Part shown: one piece after another, positions 24,391-33,049 of the stretch
Position numbering within the stretch: position 1 is the stretch's first letter
Layout: each line of letters opens with the position of its first letter
NCBI GenBank assembly: GCA_910586955.1
Contig: CAJUMM010000006.1
Span: 1 to 44,227 of the forward strand
Length of the DNA: 44,227 nucleotides
DNA from: an uncultured Lachnospiraceae bacterium
Lineage (GTDB): Bacteria; Bacillota; Clostridia; Lachnospirales; Lachnospiraceae
Direction of reading: 5' to 3'
Notes under the pieces: model-generated
What the model was told of the DNA's origin: nothing
The model's database searches: none
The model's input: the letters and a program-made list of their open reading frames with translations, nothing else
Program-made: the position numbers and the translations under genes

Positions 24391-26467
24391 ATATCCGGAA
24401 CATCTGCCCCGCCCAGAGATAAAAATCCGGATTCCGGTGCAGAATGGCGTTGGTTTCGTTGGAGAAGATTGTCAGTATTCCCCGTCCCGCCGTGAGGAAA
24501 AGAAGGCTCAGGACAATCACATACAGAATGCGGGCGGATTTTGTGCCGTCAAAGTGGATATGCTCCAGAACCAGGAACAGGGAAAGGAGCGCAGCAGCCA
24601 GGCTCAGATCGCAGACATACCGGATGTGGATGCCCCCCAGCAAAAAGTTCACATAACCCAAAGCCAGGATTCCCAGGAGAACCAGGATGCAGACCTGTTT
24701 TTTCCGGGAGTCCTTTTGGCTGCGGGAGGATAGGGGGAGGCAAAAGAGCAGCAGCCCCAGGTTTAATGGCATCTGAAACAGTCCGGCACTGTACTCCTGA
24801 TACAGGTAATTGCCGAAGTCCGCGCATTTCTCTGTGGTGAAGCGCAGGAAGGGGAAAAACTCCTGGTAAACGAAAGGTTCCCCGAAATAGTGGTACAGCA
24901 TGGAGCCAAAATGGTGAAGGCTGAAGACCAGGTGGTTGTACCGGATATCGCTCTCGGTGAGCTGATAGGTGGTTCCGAATTCAAAGGGAGAGCCGAAGCG
25001 GATGTAGTTGTAGTACATAATGGCGGCCCCTCCCAGAAGAACCGGAAGCAGGAAAGGAAGGGCACTCTGGAGTTTCTTAGAAACTGTTCCCCCTTTCTCC
25101 AGCAGAATCCCCAGGAAAAGGGGAGCAGCAAACACCACGGCCAGCAGAGCCATATTGGGCCTGGAGAGAACCAGCATCACAAAGGAGAGGCCGCAGAGGG
25201 CAAAGAGAAAGATCCGCCTCCAGGGCTTTTCGGCCAGGCAGGCGTAAGAGGTAAAGGCCGTAAAAGCGGCCAGCCATCCCGCCGCGCTCAGCAGGGGAAG
25301 GTAATAGAAATTCATAGAGGCCTGCATAAGATACAGGAAGCTGCCGGAAATTACGGCTGTCTCACCGGCCAGAAGCAGGAGCAGATTGGCCCGGGGCCGG
25401 AACAGCAGAAGGAGCCCCCGGACAGCTCCGAAGACAGCCAGGATGGCAAAAATGGCCAGCAGAGATCCGGCCAGGAGCTCCGTGGGCAGCATTCCCGTCA
25501 GCCAGTAGACGGGATAGTAGACCGTAAACAGGGGAGCCAGTCCGAAATAGGAGTAGTATTTTCCCTGATAGTAGGCCCGGTCCCAGTGGTAGGAAATTTC
25601 CTTTTTATCCCGTTCCCCCTTGTCATAGGGGTTGTCAAGCTCTTTAAGCTTTGGATTTACATCCAGATCCAGGGCAATCTGTCCTTTCTCGAAAGCGTCC
25701 AGCTGCTGCATATAGGCGTCCACCACCATTTCCGGGGAACGGATTTCCTCCAGGGAAGGATAGGGCTTCAGAAGGGTGTGATCCGGGCTTCCGCCGTATA
25801 AAATCCCGCAGGATACCAGGAGGCAGAAGGCAAGGACGAAAAGGTTCATCAGCCGGTGGCTTCTTTGTTCCGGCCGGTAATCCTCTGCATACAGGCGGAA
25901 GCGCAGAACGCAGAAAAAGCAGAAGAGCAGGCCGGCCATGCCCAGCAAACGCAGAGGATGAAGGGCCAGGGAGGGGCTTTCGTTGAGAACTACGGAGAGC
26001 AGGAAGACCGGTTCTTCCAAAGGTTCGTCAAAGGTGATCCGAAGCCGGCTTAAAGACCCGCGGCTGTTCAGCCTTAGGGTGAAAGAAGACTCCCGGCCGC
26101 CGGGATTGACCTGGAAATGGCCTGCGGCCGCTGTGCGCCAGGCGTTTGCCTCGTCGCAGATACCCACGGTTCCCGAGACGAGCTGTCTTGGACCTGCCGT
26201 GTGCAGGGTGACGCTGCGTACAGGGAGAGAAAGCTGGTCAAAGGACACGGAAGGGTTGTCCGGCAGCAGAGGCAGGGCCTCCCCGTTGTAGCCCTCCATT
26301 GCGGAAAGATCAAGCTCTGTCCGCTCATAACCGCCGGGAAACCGGAAGAAAAAGCGGCCGTTGAAGAGAAAGAGTTCCAGGAAAAGAGCCAGGAAGAGTG
26401 ACAAGATCAAAAGCATTCCCCCACTGGCCTGTTTCATATGCTGCATTACTTGTTTTATGGTTTTCAT
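24389..26467 (-). CDS. Large polytopic membrane protein, GT-C glycosyltransferase-like
   Basis: A 692-aa protein. The ATG at 26465-26467 (AAAGGACGG upstream) is chosen over an upstream frame that crosses the promoter. After one N-terminal span (about 16-33) comes an extracellular beta-rich region of about 150 residues, then 10 or more spans. The second loop holds DRAYYQGKYYSYFGLAPLF, a conserved-looking motif of large GT-C-like or dolichyl-mannosyltransferase-like proteins in Clostridia. Such proteins transfer lipid-linked sugars outside the membrane, but no acidic catalytic pair can be assigned confidently. It is divergent from the kinase-like gene at 26635. Confidence 0.6.
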   Translation of the reverse strand: MKTIKQVMQHMKQASGGMLLILSLFLALFLELFLFNGRFFFRFPGGYERTELDLSAMEGYNGEALPLLPDNPSVSFDQLSLPVRSVTLHTAGPRQLVSGTVGICDEANAWRTAAAGHFQVNPGGRESSFTLRLNSRGSLSRLRITFDEPLEEPVFLLSVVLNESPSLALHPLRLLGMAGLLFCFFCVLRFRLYAEDYRPEQRSHRLMNLFVLAFCLLVSCGILYGGSPDHTLLKPYPSLEEIRSPEMVVDAYMQQLDAFEKGQIALDLDVNPKLKELDNPYDKGERDKKEISYHWDRAYYQGKYYSYFGLAPLFTVYYPVYWLTGMLPTELLAGSLLAIFAILAVFGAVRGLLLLFRPRANLLLLLAGETAVISGSFLYLMQASMNFYYLPLLSAAGWLAAFTAFTSYACLAEKPWRRIFLFALCGLSFVMLVLSRPNMALLAVVFAAPLFLGILLEKGGTVSKKLQSALPFLLPVLLGGAAIMYYNYIRFGSPFEFGTTYQLTESDIRYNHLVFSLHHFGSMLYHYFGEPFVYQEFFPFLRFTTEKCADFGNYLYQEYSAGLFQMPLNLGLLLFCLPLSSRSQKDSRKKQVCILVLLGILALGYVNFLLGGIHIRYVCDLSLAAALLSLFLVLEHIHFDGTKSARILYVIVLSLLFLTAGRGILTIFSNETNAILHRNPDFYLWAGQMFRI

Positions 26468-26512
26468 AGGCGGCCGTCCTTTTTTATTGATAAAAATTTG
26501 TGCTCTGAATTG

Positions 26513-26541
26513 ATAATAGCATTGTGGGAAATGTGTGTCAA
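26513..26541 (-). promoter_or_regulatory. Promoter of the leftward membrane-protein gene
   Basis: On the minus strand TTGACA (26541-26536), 17 bp, TATTAT (26518-26513), with TG before the -10. It is an almost consensus sigma-A promoter. Confidence 0.8.
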
Positions 26542-26547
26542 CGTTAG

Positions 26548-26566
26548 CCGGATTCCGGCAATCCGG
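26548..26566. promoter_or_regulatory. Inverted repeat between divergent promoters, probable operator
   Basis: CCGGATT-CCGGC-AATCCGG is a perfect 7-bp inverted repeat about 5 nt. It lies between the two outward -35 boxes and directly abuts the rightward one. No T-run follows, so an operator is more likely than a terminator. Confidence 0.5.
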
Positions 26567-26595
26567 TTGACAAACAGGAAGGAACCTTTTATTAT
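26567..26595 (+). promoter_or_regulatory. Promoter of the cytidylate-kinase-like gene
   Basis: TTGACA (26567-26572), 17 bp, TATTAT (26590-26595): the same two hexamers and spacing as the divergent promoter on the other strand. Confidence 0.8.
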
Positions 26596-26634
26596 GAACA
26601 TAGAGAAGGCAGTAAAGGAAGGGGGATTTTCTGT

Positions 26635-27267
26635 ATGGAAAATTTTGTGATTTCAATTACCAGAACCTGCGGCAGCGGTGCTACGTCCATTGGAAAGATA
26701 CTTGCGAAAAATCTGGGGGTTGAGCTGTATGACCGCAATCTCTTGCGCCTGGCTTCAGATGACAGCGGCATCAGCCAGGAGCTGTTTGCCAAGGCCGATG
26801 AGGATCAGAAACGGAGCCTTCTGTTCCGGGCTTCCCAGAAAGTGTACAACGGAGAGCTGATTCCGCCGGAGAAAGAGGATTTTACTTCCAATAATAACCT
26901 GTTTAATTACCAGGCAAAGGTGCTCCGGGAGCTGGCGGACGTATCTTCCTATGTAGTAATCGGCCGTGCGGCGGATTATGTGTTAAACGATAAACCCAAT
27001 CTGGTGCGGGTATTTATCTACGCATCCCGGGAGAAATGTATCCAGAAAGAGATGAACCGGCAGAAGATCGACTGGAAGAAGGCCGACAAGTTCATTACCA
27101 AGACCGATCGGTACCGCCGGGATTACTACCGGTATTTTACCGGCCATGAGTGGGAGAGCATGCGCAATTATGATCTGTGCATCAACACCACGGATATGAC
27201 CTTTGAGCAGGCGGCGGTTGCCATCCAGCACTTCGCAGAAGATATGCTGGGAAGGAAGCTGGTGTAG
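26635..27267 (+). CDS. Cytidylate kinase-like family protein
   Basis: A 210-aa cytoplasmic P-loop protein. The start FVISITRTCGSGATSIGKIL has the altered phosphate-binding loop typical of the cytidylate-kinase-like family rather than a classical GKT/S loop. VVIGRAADYVL (about 104) and RVFIYASREKCIQ (about 122) follow, and RYRRDYYRYFTGHEW resembles a lid region. The start is supported by its own strong promoter and a GGAAGGGGGA ribosome site. True Cmk phosphorylates CMP; members like this are of unsure substrate. A single-gene transcript, closed by a strong terminator. Confidence 0.85.
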   Translation: MENFVISITRTCGSGATSIGKILAKNLGVELYDRNLLRLASDDSGISQELFAKADEDQKRSLLFRASQKVYNGELIPPEKEDFTSNNNLFNYQAKVLRELADVSSYVVIGRAADYVLNDKPNLVRVFIYASREKCIQKEMNRQKIDWKKADKFITKTDRYRRDYYRYFTGHEWESMRNYDLCINTTDMTFEQAAVAIQHFAEDMLGRKLV

Positions 27268-27283
27268 GGAAAGGATAAAAAGG

Positions 27284-27338
27284 GAGCTGTTGCAAAATCC
27301 AGGAGGAGTTCATTTGGTTTGCAGCAGCTCTCTTTTTT
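27284..27338. terminator. Bidirectional terminator
   Basis: GAGCTGTTGCAAA / TTTGCAGCAGCTC form a 13-bp stem (one G-U) with a 21-nt loop. TTTTTT follows on the plus strand and a T-run (complement of AAAAA, 27277-27281) on the minus strand, so it serves both convergent genes. Confidence 0.85.
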
Positions 27339-28584
27339 ATATCTCCAAAATTCCCAGGGAAATTTTCATTTCTAAAATCCGCAGGACCGATGCGTCGATC
27401 TGTTCCATAGAAATCTCGCCCTTTTCCACAGCATGAATAACCGCAGGGATCTGCGTCTCGAAGTCCGTACAGCACAAAAGATCATTGCCCGCCTGTACGG
27501 CCAGGACGGCGGCCTCAGTATCCCCCGTAAAATCCCGGATTCCGTTCATGTACAGATCGTCCGTTACGATTACGCCTAAGAAGCCCAGATCCTCCCGGAT
27601 AATCCGGTGTACTTCCGGGGACAGGGAAGCCGGGAACCGATCGTCCATGCACTCCACAATGTTGTGGGAGACCAGGATCATATCTGCACCGTTTTGGATT
27701 CCTGCCTGGAAAGGAAGGAAATCTGACGCAGTGAAGTTCTCATAGGGGCGGGAGTCCCGGACGATGCCTGTGTGGGTGTCCTTGTTGTTCCCGTAGCCTG
27801 GAAAATGCTTCAGCACGCAGCCTATATGCTCTTCTTTCATAGCCCGGACTACGGTTTCTACATACTGTGAAGTCAGGGAGGCGTCTTTTCCGAAGCTCCG
27901 CTCATAGATAAAATCTGCAGGATCCTGGGAAATATCGCAGACCGGGGCGAAGTTTACATTGATACCGAGAGATTTTAAAAGCCCGGCTTTTTCCAGGGTA
28001 TCGGCACGGATGCTCTCAAAACCTCCGGTTTCGTAGAGGGACTGGGAGGAAGGGAAAGGAGCATCCCGGAAGGCCGGATACCGGCTGACCCGGTTAACCT
28101 TTCCGCCCTCCTCGTCCACGGCTATAAGAAGAGGAATATCTGCCTCGTCCTGGCAGCTTTCTATGAGGGAAGCTGCCTGTTCTGGGGAGAGGTTTTCGAA
28201 ATCCCTGGCAAAGAGAATGTATCCGCCCAGCCGGTAGCCGGCGGCTTTCCGGGGAGCATTTTCTGCCGGATAACGGGCGATAAACATCTGGCCTACCTTG
28301 TCTTCCAGGGACATCTGCTCCAGAAGAGCCTGGGCTTGCCGGGTGCTTTCGGGAGCCGCGTCCTCATCCTCGGGCTTGGGTTCCTCCGGTACAGGCCCAG
28401 GAGGCTTTGGTTCCGGGGACAAAGGAAGGATGCCGGGAAGCAGCTTTTCCGGGGCAATGCGGGCGCTTGCCGAGGGACCGGAACCGGGAAGGGAAAAAAA
28501 CCAGAATGCGGCGGCAGCGGCCAGAATTCCCAAAAGTCCAATAATCCAGCCGGGCAGGCCCCGGCGGCGGTGGTTTTTTCCCAT
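27337..28584 (-). CDS. Membrane-anchored GH3 beta-N-acetylhexosaminidase-like enzyme
   Basis: A 415-aa protein from ATG 28582-28584 with a perfect AGGAGG upstream. Residues about 10-32 form an N-terminal anchor (GWIIGLLGILAAAAAFWFF), followed by a proline/glutamate-rich linker (to about 85) and a GH3 catalytic barrel. NagZ signatures are present: LLIAVDEEGGKVNR, the His-Asp-containing loop KHFPGYGNNKDTHTG and the nucleophile aspartate in IVTDDLYMNGI. It probably removes N-acetylglucosamine from peptidoglycan fragments or glycans outside the cell. It is divergent from the alpha/beta hydrolase. Confidence 0.9.
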   Translation of the reverse strand: MGKNHRRRGLPGWIIGLLGILAAAAAFWFFSLPGSGPSASARIAPEKLLPGILPLSPEPKPPGPVPEEPKPEDEDAAPESTRQAQALLEQMSLEDKVGQMFIARYPAENAPRKAAGYRLGGYILFARDFENLSPEQAASLIESCQDEADIPLLIAVDEEGGKVNRVSRYPAFRDAPFPSSQSLYETGGFESIRADTLEKAGLLKSLGINVNFAPVCDISQDPADFIYERSFGKDASLTSQYVETVVRAMKEEHIGCVLKHFPGYGNNKDTHTGIVRDSRPYENFTASDFLPFQAGIQNGADMILVSHNIVECMDDRFPASLSPEVHRIIREDLGFLGVIVTDDLYMNGIRDFTGDTEAAVLAVQAGNDLLCCTDFETQIPAVIHAVEKGEISMEQIDASVLRILEMKISLGILEI

Positions 28585-28621
28585 AGTGTTTCCTCCTGCG
28601 GTATGATTTTTGTATTTTCCT

Positions 28622-28664
28622 AGCGTAACATAAATGGACAAGATTGTCCATAATGGAGTATACT
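28622..28664. promoter_or_regulatory. Divergent promoters sharing a palindrome
   Basis: The 18-bp palindrome ATGGACAA-GA-TTGTCCAT (28634-28651) contains one -35 (TGGACA) on each strand. Rightward: TGGACA 28635-28640, 18 bp, TATACT 28659-28664. Leftward: TGGACA 28650-28645, 17 bp, TACGCT 28627-28622 with an extended TG. A dimeric regulator on the palindrome would control both the GH3 gene and the hydrolase gene. Confidence 0.55.
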
Positions 28665-28696
28665 AGGCGTAGAAGCAGTTTTAGTAATAGGAAAGG

Positions 28697-29656
28697 ATGA
28701 AGGTTATGGCACAGAAACGGGAGTTTACTTACGATTCCGGTGACGGAAGGACGAAGATACACGCAGTAGAGTGGAAGCCGGAAGGAGTGGAGATCCGGGG
28801 GGTTCTGCAGATTGTCCACGGTATGGTGGAGTTTGTGGAACGGTACGAAGAATTTGCCGGGTTTTTGAAGGAGAAAGGCTTTGTGGTGACGGGAAATGAT
28901 CATCTTGGACACGGGGCTTCCGTTGTGACCAAAGAGGACTACGGATTTTTTGCGGAGAAGAAAGGGAACCGGACGGTTTTGAAGGATATCCACCGGCTCC
29001 GGCGGATGACGGAGAAGCGCTATCCCGGGGTTCCCTATTTTATCCTGGGACACAGTATGGGGTCCTTTCTTTTGCGCCAGTATCTGTGTATGAAAGGGGA
29101 GGGGCTTTCCGGCGCCATTGTCATGGGAACCGGGACCCAGCCTATGGCGGTGCTCCAGGCGGGCCGGGGGCTCTGCAGACTGATGGCATGCTTCCGGGGC
29201 TGGCGCTACCGGAGCGTCCTGGTGGACAATATGGCCTTCGGAGGCTACAACAGGCACTTTGAGCCGGCCCGGACAGACAAGGACTGGCTGACAAAGGAGG
29301 AAGAGGTGGTGGACCGCTATCTTTCGGATGAGCGCTGTACCTTCCGCTTTACCCTCAACGGATATTACAATCTCTTTACCAGCATTTTGGAGGCTTCCAG
29401 AAAGGAAAACCTTCAGCGGATGCCTAAGAACCTGCCTGTCTTCTTCGTGGCCGGAGGGGATGATCCCGTAGGAAATTCCGGGAAAGGCGTGGAAGAGGTG
29501 AGAAAGCGCTTTTGGGACGCAGGAATGCAGGAGGTGTCCTGTAAAATTTATGCAGGAGATCGGCATGAGATTTTAAACGAGACAGACCGGCAGAGGGTGT
29601 ATGAGGATCTGGAGCGGTGGCTTTCGGAACAACTTAAGAGACACAGAGAGGTTTAG
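28697..29656 (+). CDS. Alpha/beta hydrolase, monoacylglycerol-lipase-like
   Basis: A 319-aa serine hydrolase without signal peptide. LQIVHGMVEFVERY (about 36) is the oxyanion region, GHSMGS (about 116-121) carries the nucleophilic serine, and the likely acid and histidine are VAGGDDPVG (about 258) and YAGDRHEILNE (about 290). This serine hydrolase_4 pattern is shared with lysophospholipases and monoacylglycerol lipases. The start at 28697 or 9 nt later (28706) cannot be separated; the second has better ribosome-site spacing. It ends 10 nt before the YesN-like gene, so the two may be co-transcribed. Confidence 0.88.
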   Translation: MKVMAQKREFTYDSGDGRTKIHAVEWKPEGVEIRGVLQIVHGMVEFVERYEEFAGFLKEKGFVVTGNDHLGHGASVVTKEDYGFFAEKKGNRTVLKDIHRLRRMTEKRYPGVPYFILGHSMGSFLLRQYLCMKGEGLSGAIVMGTGTQPMAVLQAGRGLCRLMACFRGWRYRSVLVDNMAFGGYNRHFEPARTDKDWLTKEEEVVDRYLSDERCTFRFTLNGYYNLFTSILEASRKENLQRMPKNLPVFFVAGGDDPVGNSGKGVEEVRKRFWDAGMQEVSCKIYAGDRHEILNETDRQRVYEDLERWLSEQLKRHREV

Positions 29657-29666
29657 GGGGAGAGAG

Positions 29667-31286
29667 ATGTATAAAGTACTGCTGGTGGATGATGAGGCTT
29701 TGACCCGGGAGGCTATCAGCGAGAATATCCGCTGGGAAGAGATGGGATTTGAGTTTCTGGGAAGCTGCGAAAACGGAAAGGAAGCCATGGAGCGTATCAG
29801 GAAGACGCCTCCGGATCTGCTTCTTACGGATATCAATATGCCTTATGTGGACGGGCTGGAGCTGGCCCGCTATGCCCATGAAAACTATCCCGATACCCGG
29901 ACGGTAATTATCAGCGGTTATGATGAGTTTGAGTATGCCAAGCAGGCGGTGCGCTATCAGGTGATGGAATATATTCTAAAGCCGGTGACACCCACGGAGC
30001 TGATGGAGATGCTTGCCAGAGCCAGAGCCAGCCTGGACGAGCGGAGTATGCGCAGCAGGACCTTGAAGAAGTTAAAAGGAGCCTATGTCAGCAACCGGCC
30101 CTTTCTGCGGGGGCGCTTTCTCAACAGCCTTCTGCGGGGAAACGAGCGCCCGGAAGGCTTGGAAGAGAAAATGGAAGAGCTGGAGATTTCCTTGTCCGGA
30201 AGATTCTATAATACGGCCATTGTGGAGGGGGACGATCTCTCCCCGTTTTTAAACCGGTATGCGGAGGTCCGGGACGAGCTTGCCCTCTTTTCTATCTATA
30301 ATATTACCCAGGAACTGATTGAACAGCGGGGAATGGGGAGCGTCTTTCAGGATATGGACGGGCGGACCGTGGTTATTTTCTGCGGATCCGGGGAAGAAGG
30401 CGTCTTGAGGGAAAAGATGGAGACAGCCCTGGAGGAGGTACGCCGGACAATTTTCCGTCTGCTTTCCATTGAAACTACCGTAGGAATGGGAGAGCTGGTC
30501 ACGGATATACAGAGGCTGCACCAGTCTTTTGATAAAGCAAAAGAGGCTATGGAGCTGAAATTTTTCCAGGGAGGCAATCAGATCCTGCATGCAGCTGCCC
30601 CGGGGAAATCCCAGGGTCCTTTTGCTATTGAAGTGCCTCTGTGGGCTTCCAGGACCGTTCTGGCTATCAAGACCGGCAACGAGGCGGAGATTGAACAGAA
30701 TGTGAAGGCTTTTGCCCAGGAGATCCGGGATTCCCATATCAATAGGAACCGCTCCATTCTGTATGTGCAGAATCTGCTGCTGACGGTGATCGGCATGACA
30801 AATCTTACAGAAGAAAAAGAGAATCAGATCATGGGAGAGGAACGGGATCTGATGAACCGTATTGATTCCTACGAGCATCTGACGGATATGGCCCAAGGAG
30901 TAATAGAGCTGTTTTGCAGGATTTCGGCTCTCTTAAGCGAACAGAGAGACACATACGGAAAAAAGCAGGCCCTTCTGGCTTTGGAGTATATCGAGAAAAA
31001 TTACAGAAATTCCGAGGTAAATCTCAATTCCGTGTGCAGTTACCTTGCCATGAGCACCAGTTATTTCAGTACCTTATTTAAAGGACATACGGGGGAGACT
31101 TTTATCGAAGCTCTGACAAAGAAGCGGATGGAGAAGGCCAAGGAGCTTCTGGAGCATACGGCGCTGAAAACTTATGAGGTGGCGGCAGAGGTGGGCTATG
31201 GGGATCCCCATTATTTCAGCATTGCCTTTAAAAAGTTTGCCGGAAAAACCCCTACGGAATACGCCAGGGAGAAGCGGAAGGGATGA
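29667..31286 (+). CDS. YesN-type response regulator with AraC DNA-binding domain
   Basis: A 539-aa regulator from ATG 29667 (GGGGGAGAGAG upstream). The receiver domain (1-120) has the acidic pair DDE at 8-10, phosphorylation site D55 in LLLTDINMP and the lysine of EYILKPV. A long helical middle region of about 300 residues follows, and the C-terminal AraC-type double helix-turn-helix (about 430-539) includes LNSVCSYLAMSTSYFSTLFK and TYEVAAEVGYGDPHYFSIAF. It should activate sugar-uptake genes, most simply the ABC operon starting at 34222, once phosphorylated by the overlapping kinase. Confidence 0.93.
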   Translation: MYKVLLVDDEALTREAISENIRWEEMGFEFLGSCENGKEAMERIRKTPPDLLLTDINMPYVDGLELARYAHENYPDTRTVIISGYDEFEYAKQAVRYQVMEYILKPVTPTELMEMLARARASLDERSMRSRTLKKLKGAYVSNRPFLRGRFLNSLLRGNERPEGLEEKMEELEISLSGRFYNTAIVEGDDLSPFLNRYAEVRDELALFSIYNITQELIEQRGMGSVFQDMDGRTVVIFCGSGEEGVLREKMETALEEVRRTIFRLLSIETTVGMGELVTDIQRLHQSFDKAKEAMELKFFQGGNQILHAAAPGKSQGPFAIEVPLWASRTVLAIKTGNEAEIEQNVKAFAQEIRDSHINRNRSILYVQNLLLTVIGMTNLTEEKENQIMGEERDLMNRIDSYEHLTDMAQGVIELFCRISALLSEQRDTYGKKQALLALEYIEKNYRNSEVNLNSVCSYLAMSTSYFSTLFKGHTGETFIEALTKKRMEKAKELLEHTALKTYEVAAEVGYGDPHYFSIAFKKFAGKTPTEYAREKRKG

Positions 31287-33049
31287 AGAGAAAAAATATC
31301 ATACTGCGTTTCCGCAGTATCCGCACATCCATCATAGTTTCCTTTGCCGCACTGATTGTGTTTGCCCTTCTTACCTTTTTGGTGATCTCCCTGCGGTATA
31401 CGGAGAATACCATACTGGACAATTCCACGGAATATACCTCCCAGCTTATTGGGCAGGTAAACGGGGATATTGATTCCTACATCAGCTATATGGAGAATAT
31501 TTCCCTGGTGGTAGCCAGCAACCAGGCTGTCTATGAGTTTCTGGCTGCAGAGGAAGAGTGGGATGAGCGGGCAGAGCAGGTGGCGGTGATGTTCCGGACT
31601 CTTAAGGACACCAGGCAGGATATTTCCAATATCGGGATTGTCACCGGGGAGGGGGAATATGTGCTGAACCGGGGAGGGGACAGGCTGAATCCCTATGTAG
31701 ATGTGGGGGATCTGCCTTGGTACCAGGCGGCTTTGGAGGCGGAGGGAAGAAATGTCCTTTCCTCCTCCCATGTGCAGAATGCCGTTTACAACAGCTATGA
31801 CTGGGTGGTGACCTTGAGCAGGCAGATTCGCAGTGCCCGGGAGACGGCTTCCCAGGGAGTGTTTTTTGTGGATTTGAATTACAATTCCATCAATACGCTC
31901 TGCGAAAATATCAATCTGGGAGAGCGGGGCTATGTGTTTATTCTGGACCGGGAAGGCAGTGTGATCTACCACCCCCAGCAGCAGCTTCTCTACAGCGGCC
32001 TGAAAACGGAACGTCTTCAAGAAGTGATGGATACCGGGGAGACTTCTTTTGTGACGGAGGACGAATATTTATATACGGTTTCCCGCTCCGATTATACGGG
32101 CTGGACCATTGTGGGAGTGGCTTATGTGCCGGAGCTTCTTAAAAATTCCAGGGAAGCCCAGAGTATGTATCTTTTTATGGCCCTTGCGCTGTTTTTGGTG
32201 GCATTGGCGCTGGCGGTCCTTCTATCGGATGAAATTACCAAGCCGGTCAAAAGGCTGGAGAACTCCATGGAGGCGGTAAAGAAAGGGAACTTTGACCGGG
32301 CAGCTCTGGAGGTGGGGGATGAAAACGAGATTGGGCGTCTCACCAGAAGCTTTAATATCATGACGGAAGAGATCAAGAAGCTTATGGAGGAGAGCGAAAG
32401 GGAACAGCAGGCCAAGCGGAAGAATGAGCTGAAAGCCCTGCAGAACCAGATCAATCCCCATTTCCTTTATAACACCCTGGATTCCATTATCTGGATGGCG
32501 GAGTGGGGAAAGAACCAGGAGGTTGTGGAGATGACTTCTTCCCTGGCAAAGTTACTTAGAAGAAGCATCAGCAACGAACAGGAGACGGTGACTGTAGAGG
32601 AGGAGGCTGCCTATACGGAGACATACCTACGGATACAGAAAATGCGCTACAAGGATAAGCTGGAGTATGAAATTTCCATTGACCAGGAGATTATGCAGGA
32701 GGAAGTTATCAAATTAATCCTGCAGCCGCTGGTGGAAAACTCTATCTATCACGGGATCAAGTATAAAGAAGGAAAGGGCCTTATAGAGATTTCCGGATAC
32801 CGGGAGGGGGACTGCATGGTTCTAAAAGTCCGGGACGACGGGATTGGCATGGATGAGGAAACCCTGGAGCATATTTTCGAGAAACATGTGCGGGATACCC
32901 GTTCCAACGGGGTAGGACTGAAAAATGTGAATGAGCGCATCCAGCTGTATTACGGAGCAGAGTATGGGATTACCTATGAAAGTATCCGGGGCGGGGGGAC
33001 TACGGCCGTGATCCGCCTGCCCTATGGAAGGGAGGGGCAGGAGCGATGA
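31283..33049 (+). CDS. YesM-type sensor histidine kinase
   Basis: A 588-aa membrane kinase overlapping the regulator by 4 nt. Two spans (about 14-36 and 293-313) flank an extracellular Cache-like sensor (DVGDLPWYQAALEAEG). Then come HAMP (EITKPVKRLENSMEAV), the His-kinase domain with NQINPHFLYNTLDSI (phospho-His), the N box LQPLVENSIYHGI and the G boxes DDGIGMDEE and GVGLKNVNERI. It should work with the binding protein encoded next, which can present sugar to the sensor domain. Confidence 0.94.
   Translation: MKRKNIILRFRSIRTSIIVSFAALIVFALLTFLVISLRYTENTILDNSTEYTSQLIGQVNGDIDSYISYMENISLVVASNQAVYEFLAAEEEWDERAEQVAVMFRTLKDTRQDISNIGIVTGEGEYVLNRGGDRLNPYVDVGDLPWYQAALEAEGRNVLSSSHVQNAVYNSYDWVVTLSRQIRSARETASQGVFFVDLNYNSINTLCENINLGERGYVFILDREGSVIYHPQQQLLYSGLKTERLQEVMDTGETSFVTEDEYLYTVSRSDYTGWTIVGVAYVPELLKNSREAQSMYLFMALALFLVALALAVLLSDEITKPVKRLENSMEAVKKGNFDRAALEVGDENEIGRLTRSFNIMTEEIKKLMEESEREQQAKRKNELKALQNQINPHFLYNTLDSIIWMAEWGKNQEVVEMTSSLAKLLRRSISNEQETVTVEEEAAYTETYLRIQKMRYKDKLEYEISIDQEIMQEEVIKLILQPLVENSIYHGIKYKEGKGLIEISGYREGDCMVLKVRDDGIGMDEETLEHIFEKHVRDTRSNGVGLKNVNERIQLYYGAEYGITYESIRGGGTTAVIRLPYGREGQER

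Noticed and set aside
24389..26467. Several long plus-strand frames (for example 24890-25801)
   Set aside because: They are mirror frames of the GC-rich membrane-protein gene, without ribosome sites or recognisable domains; the leftward gene has a consensus promoter and membrane-protein composition.
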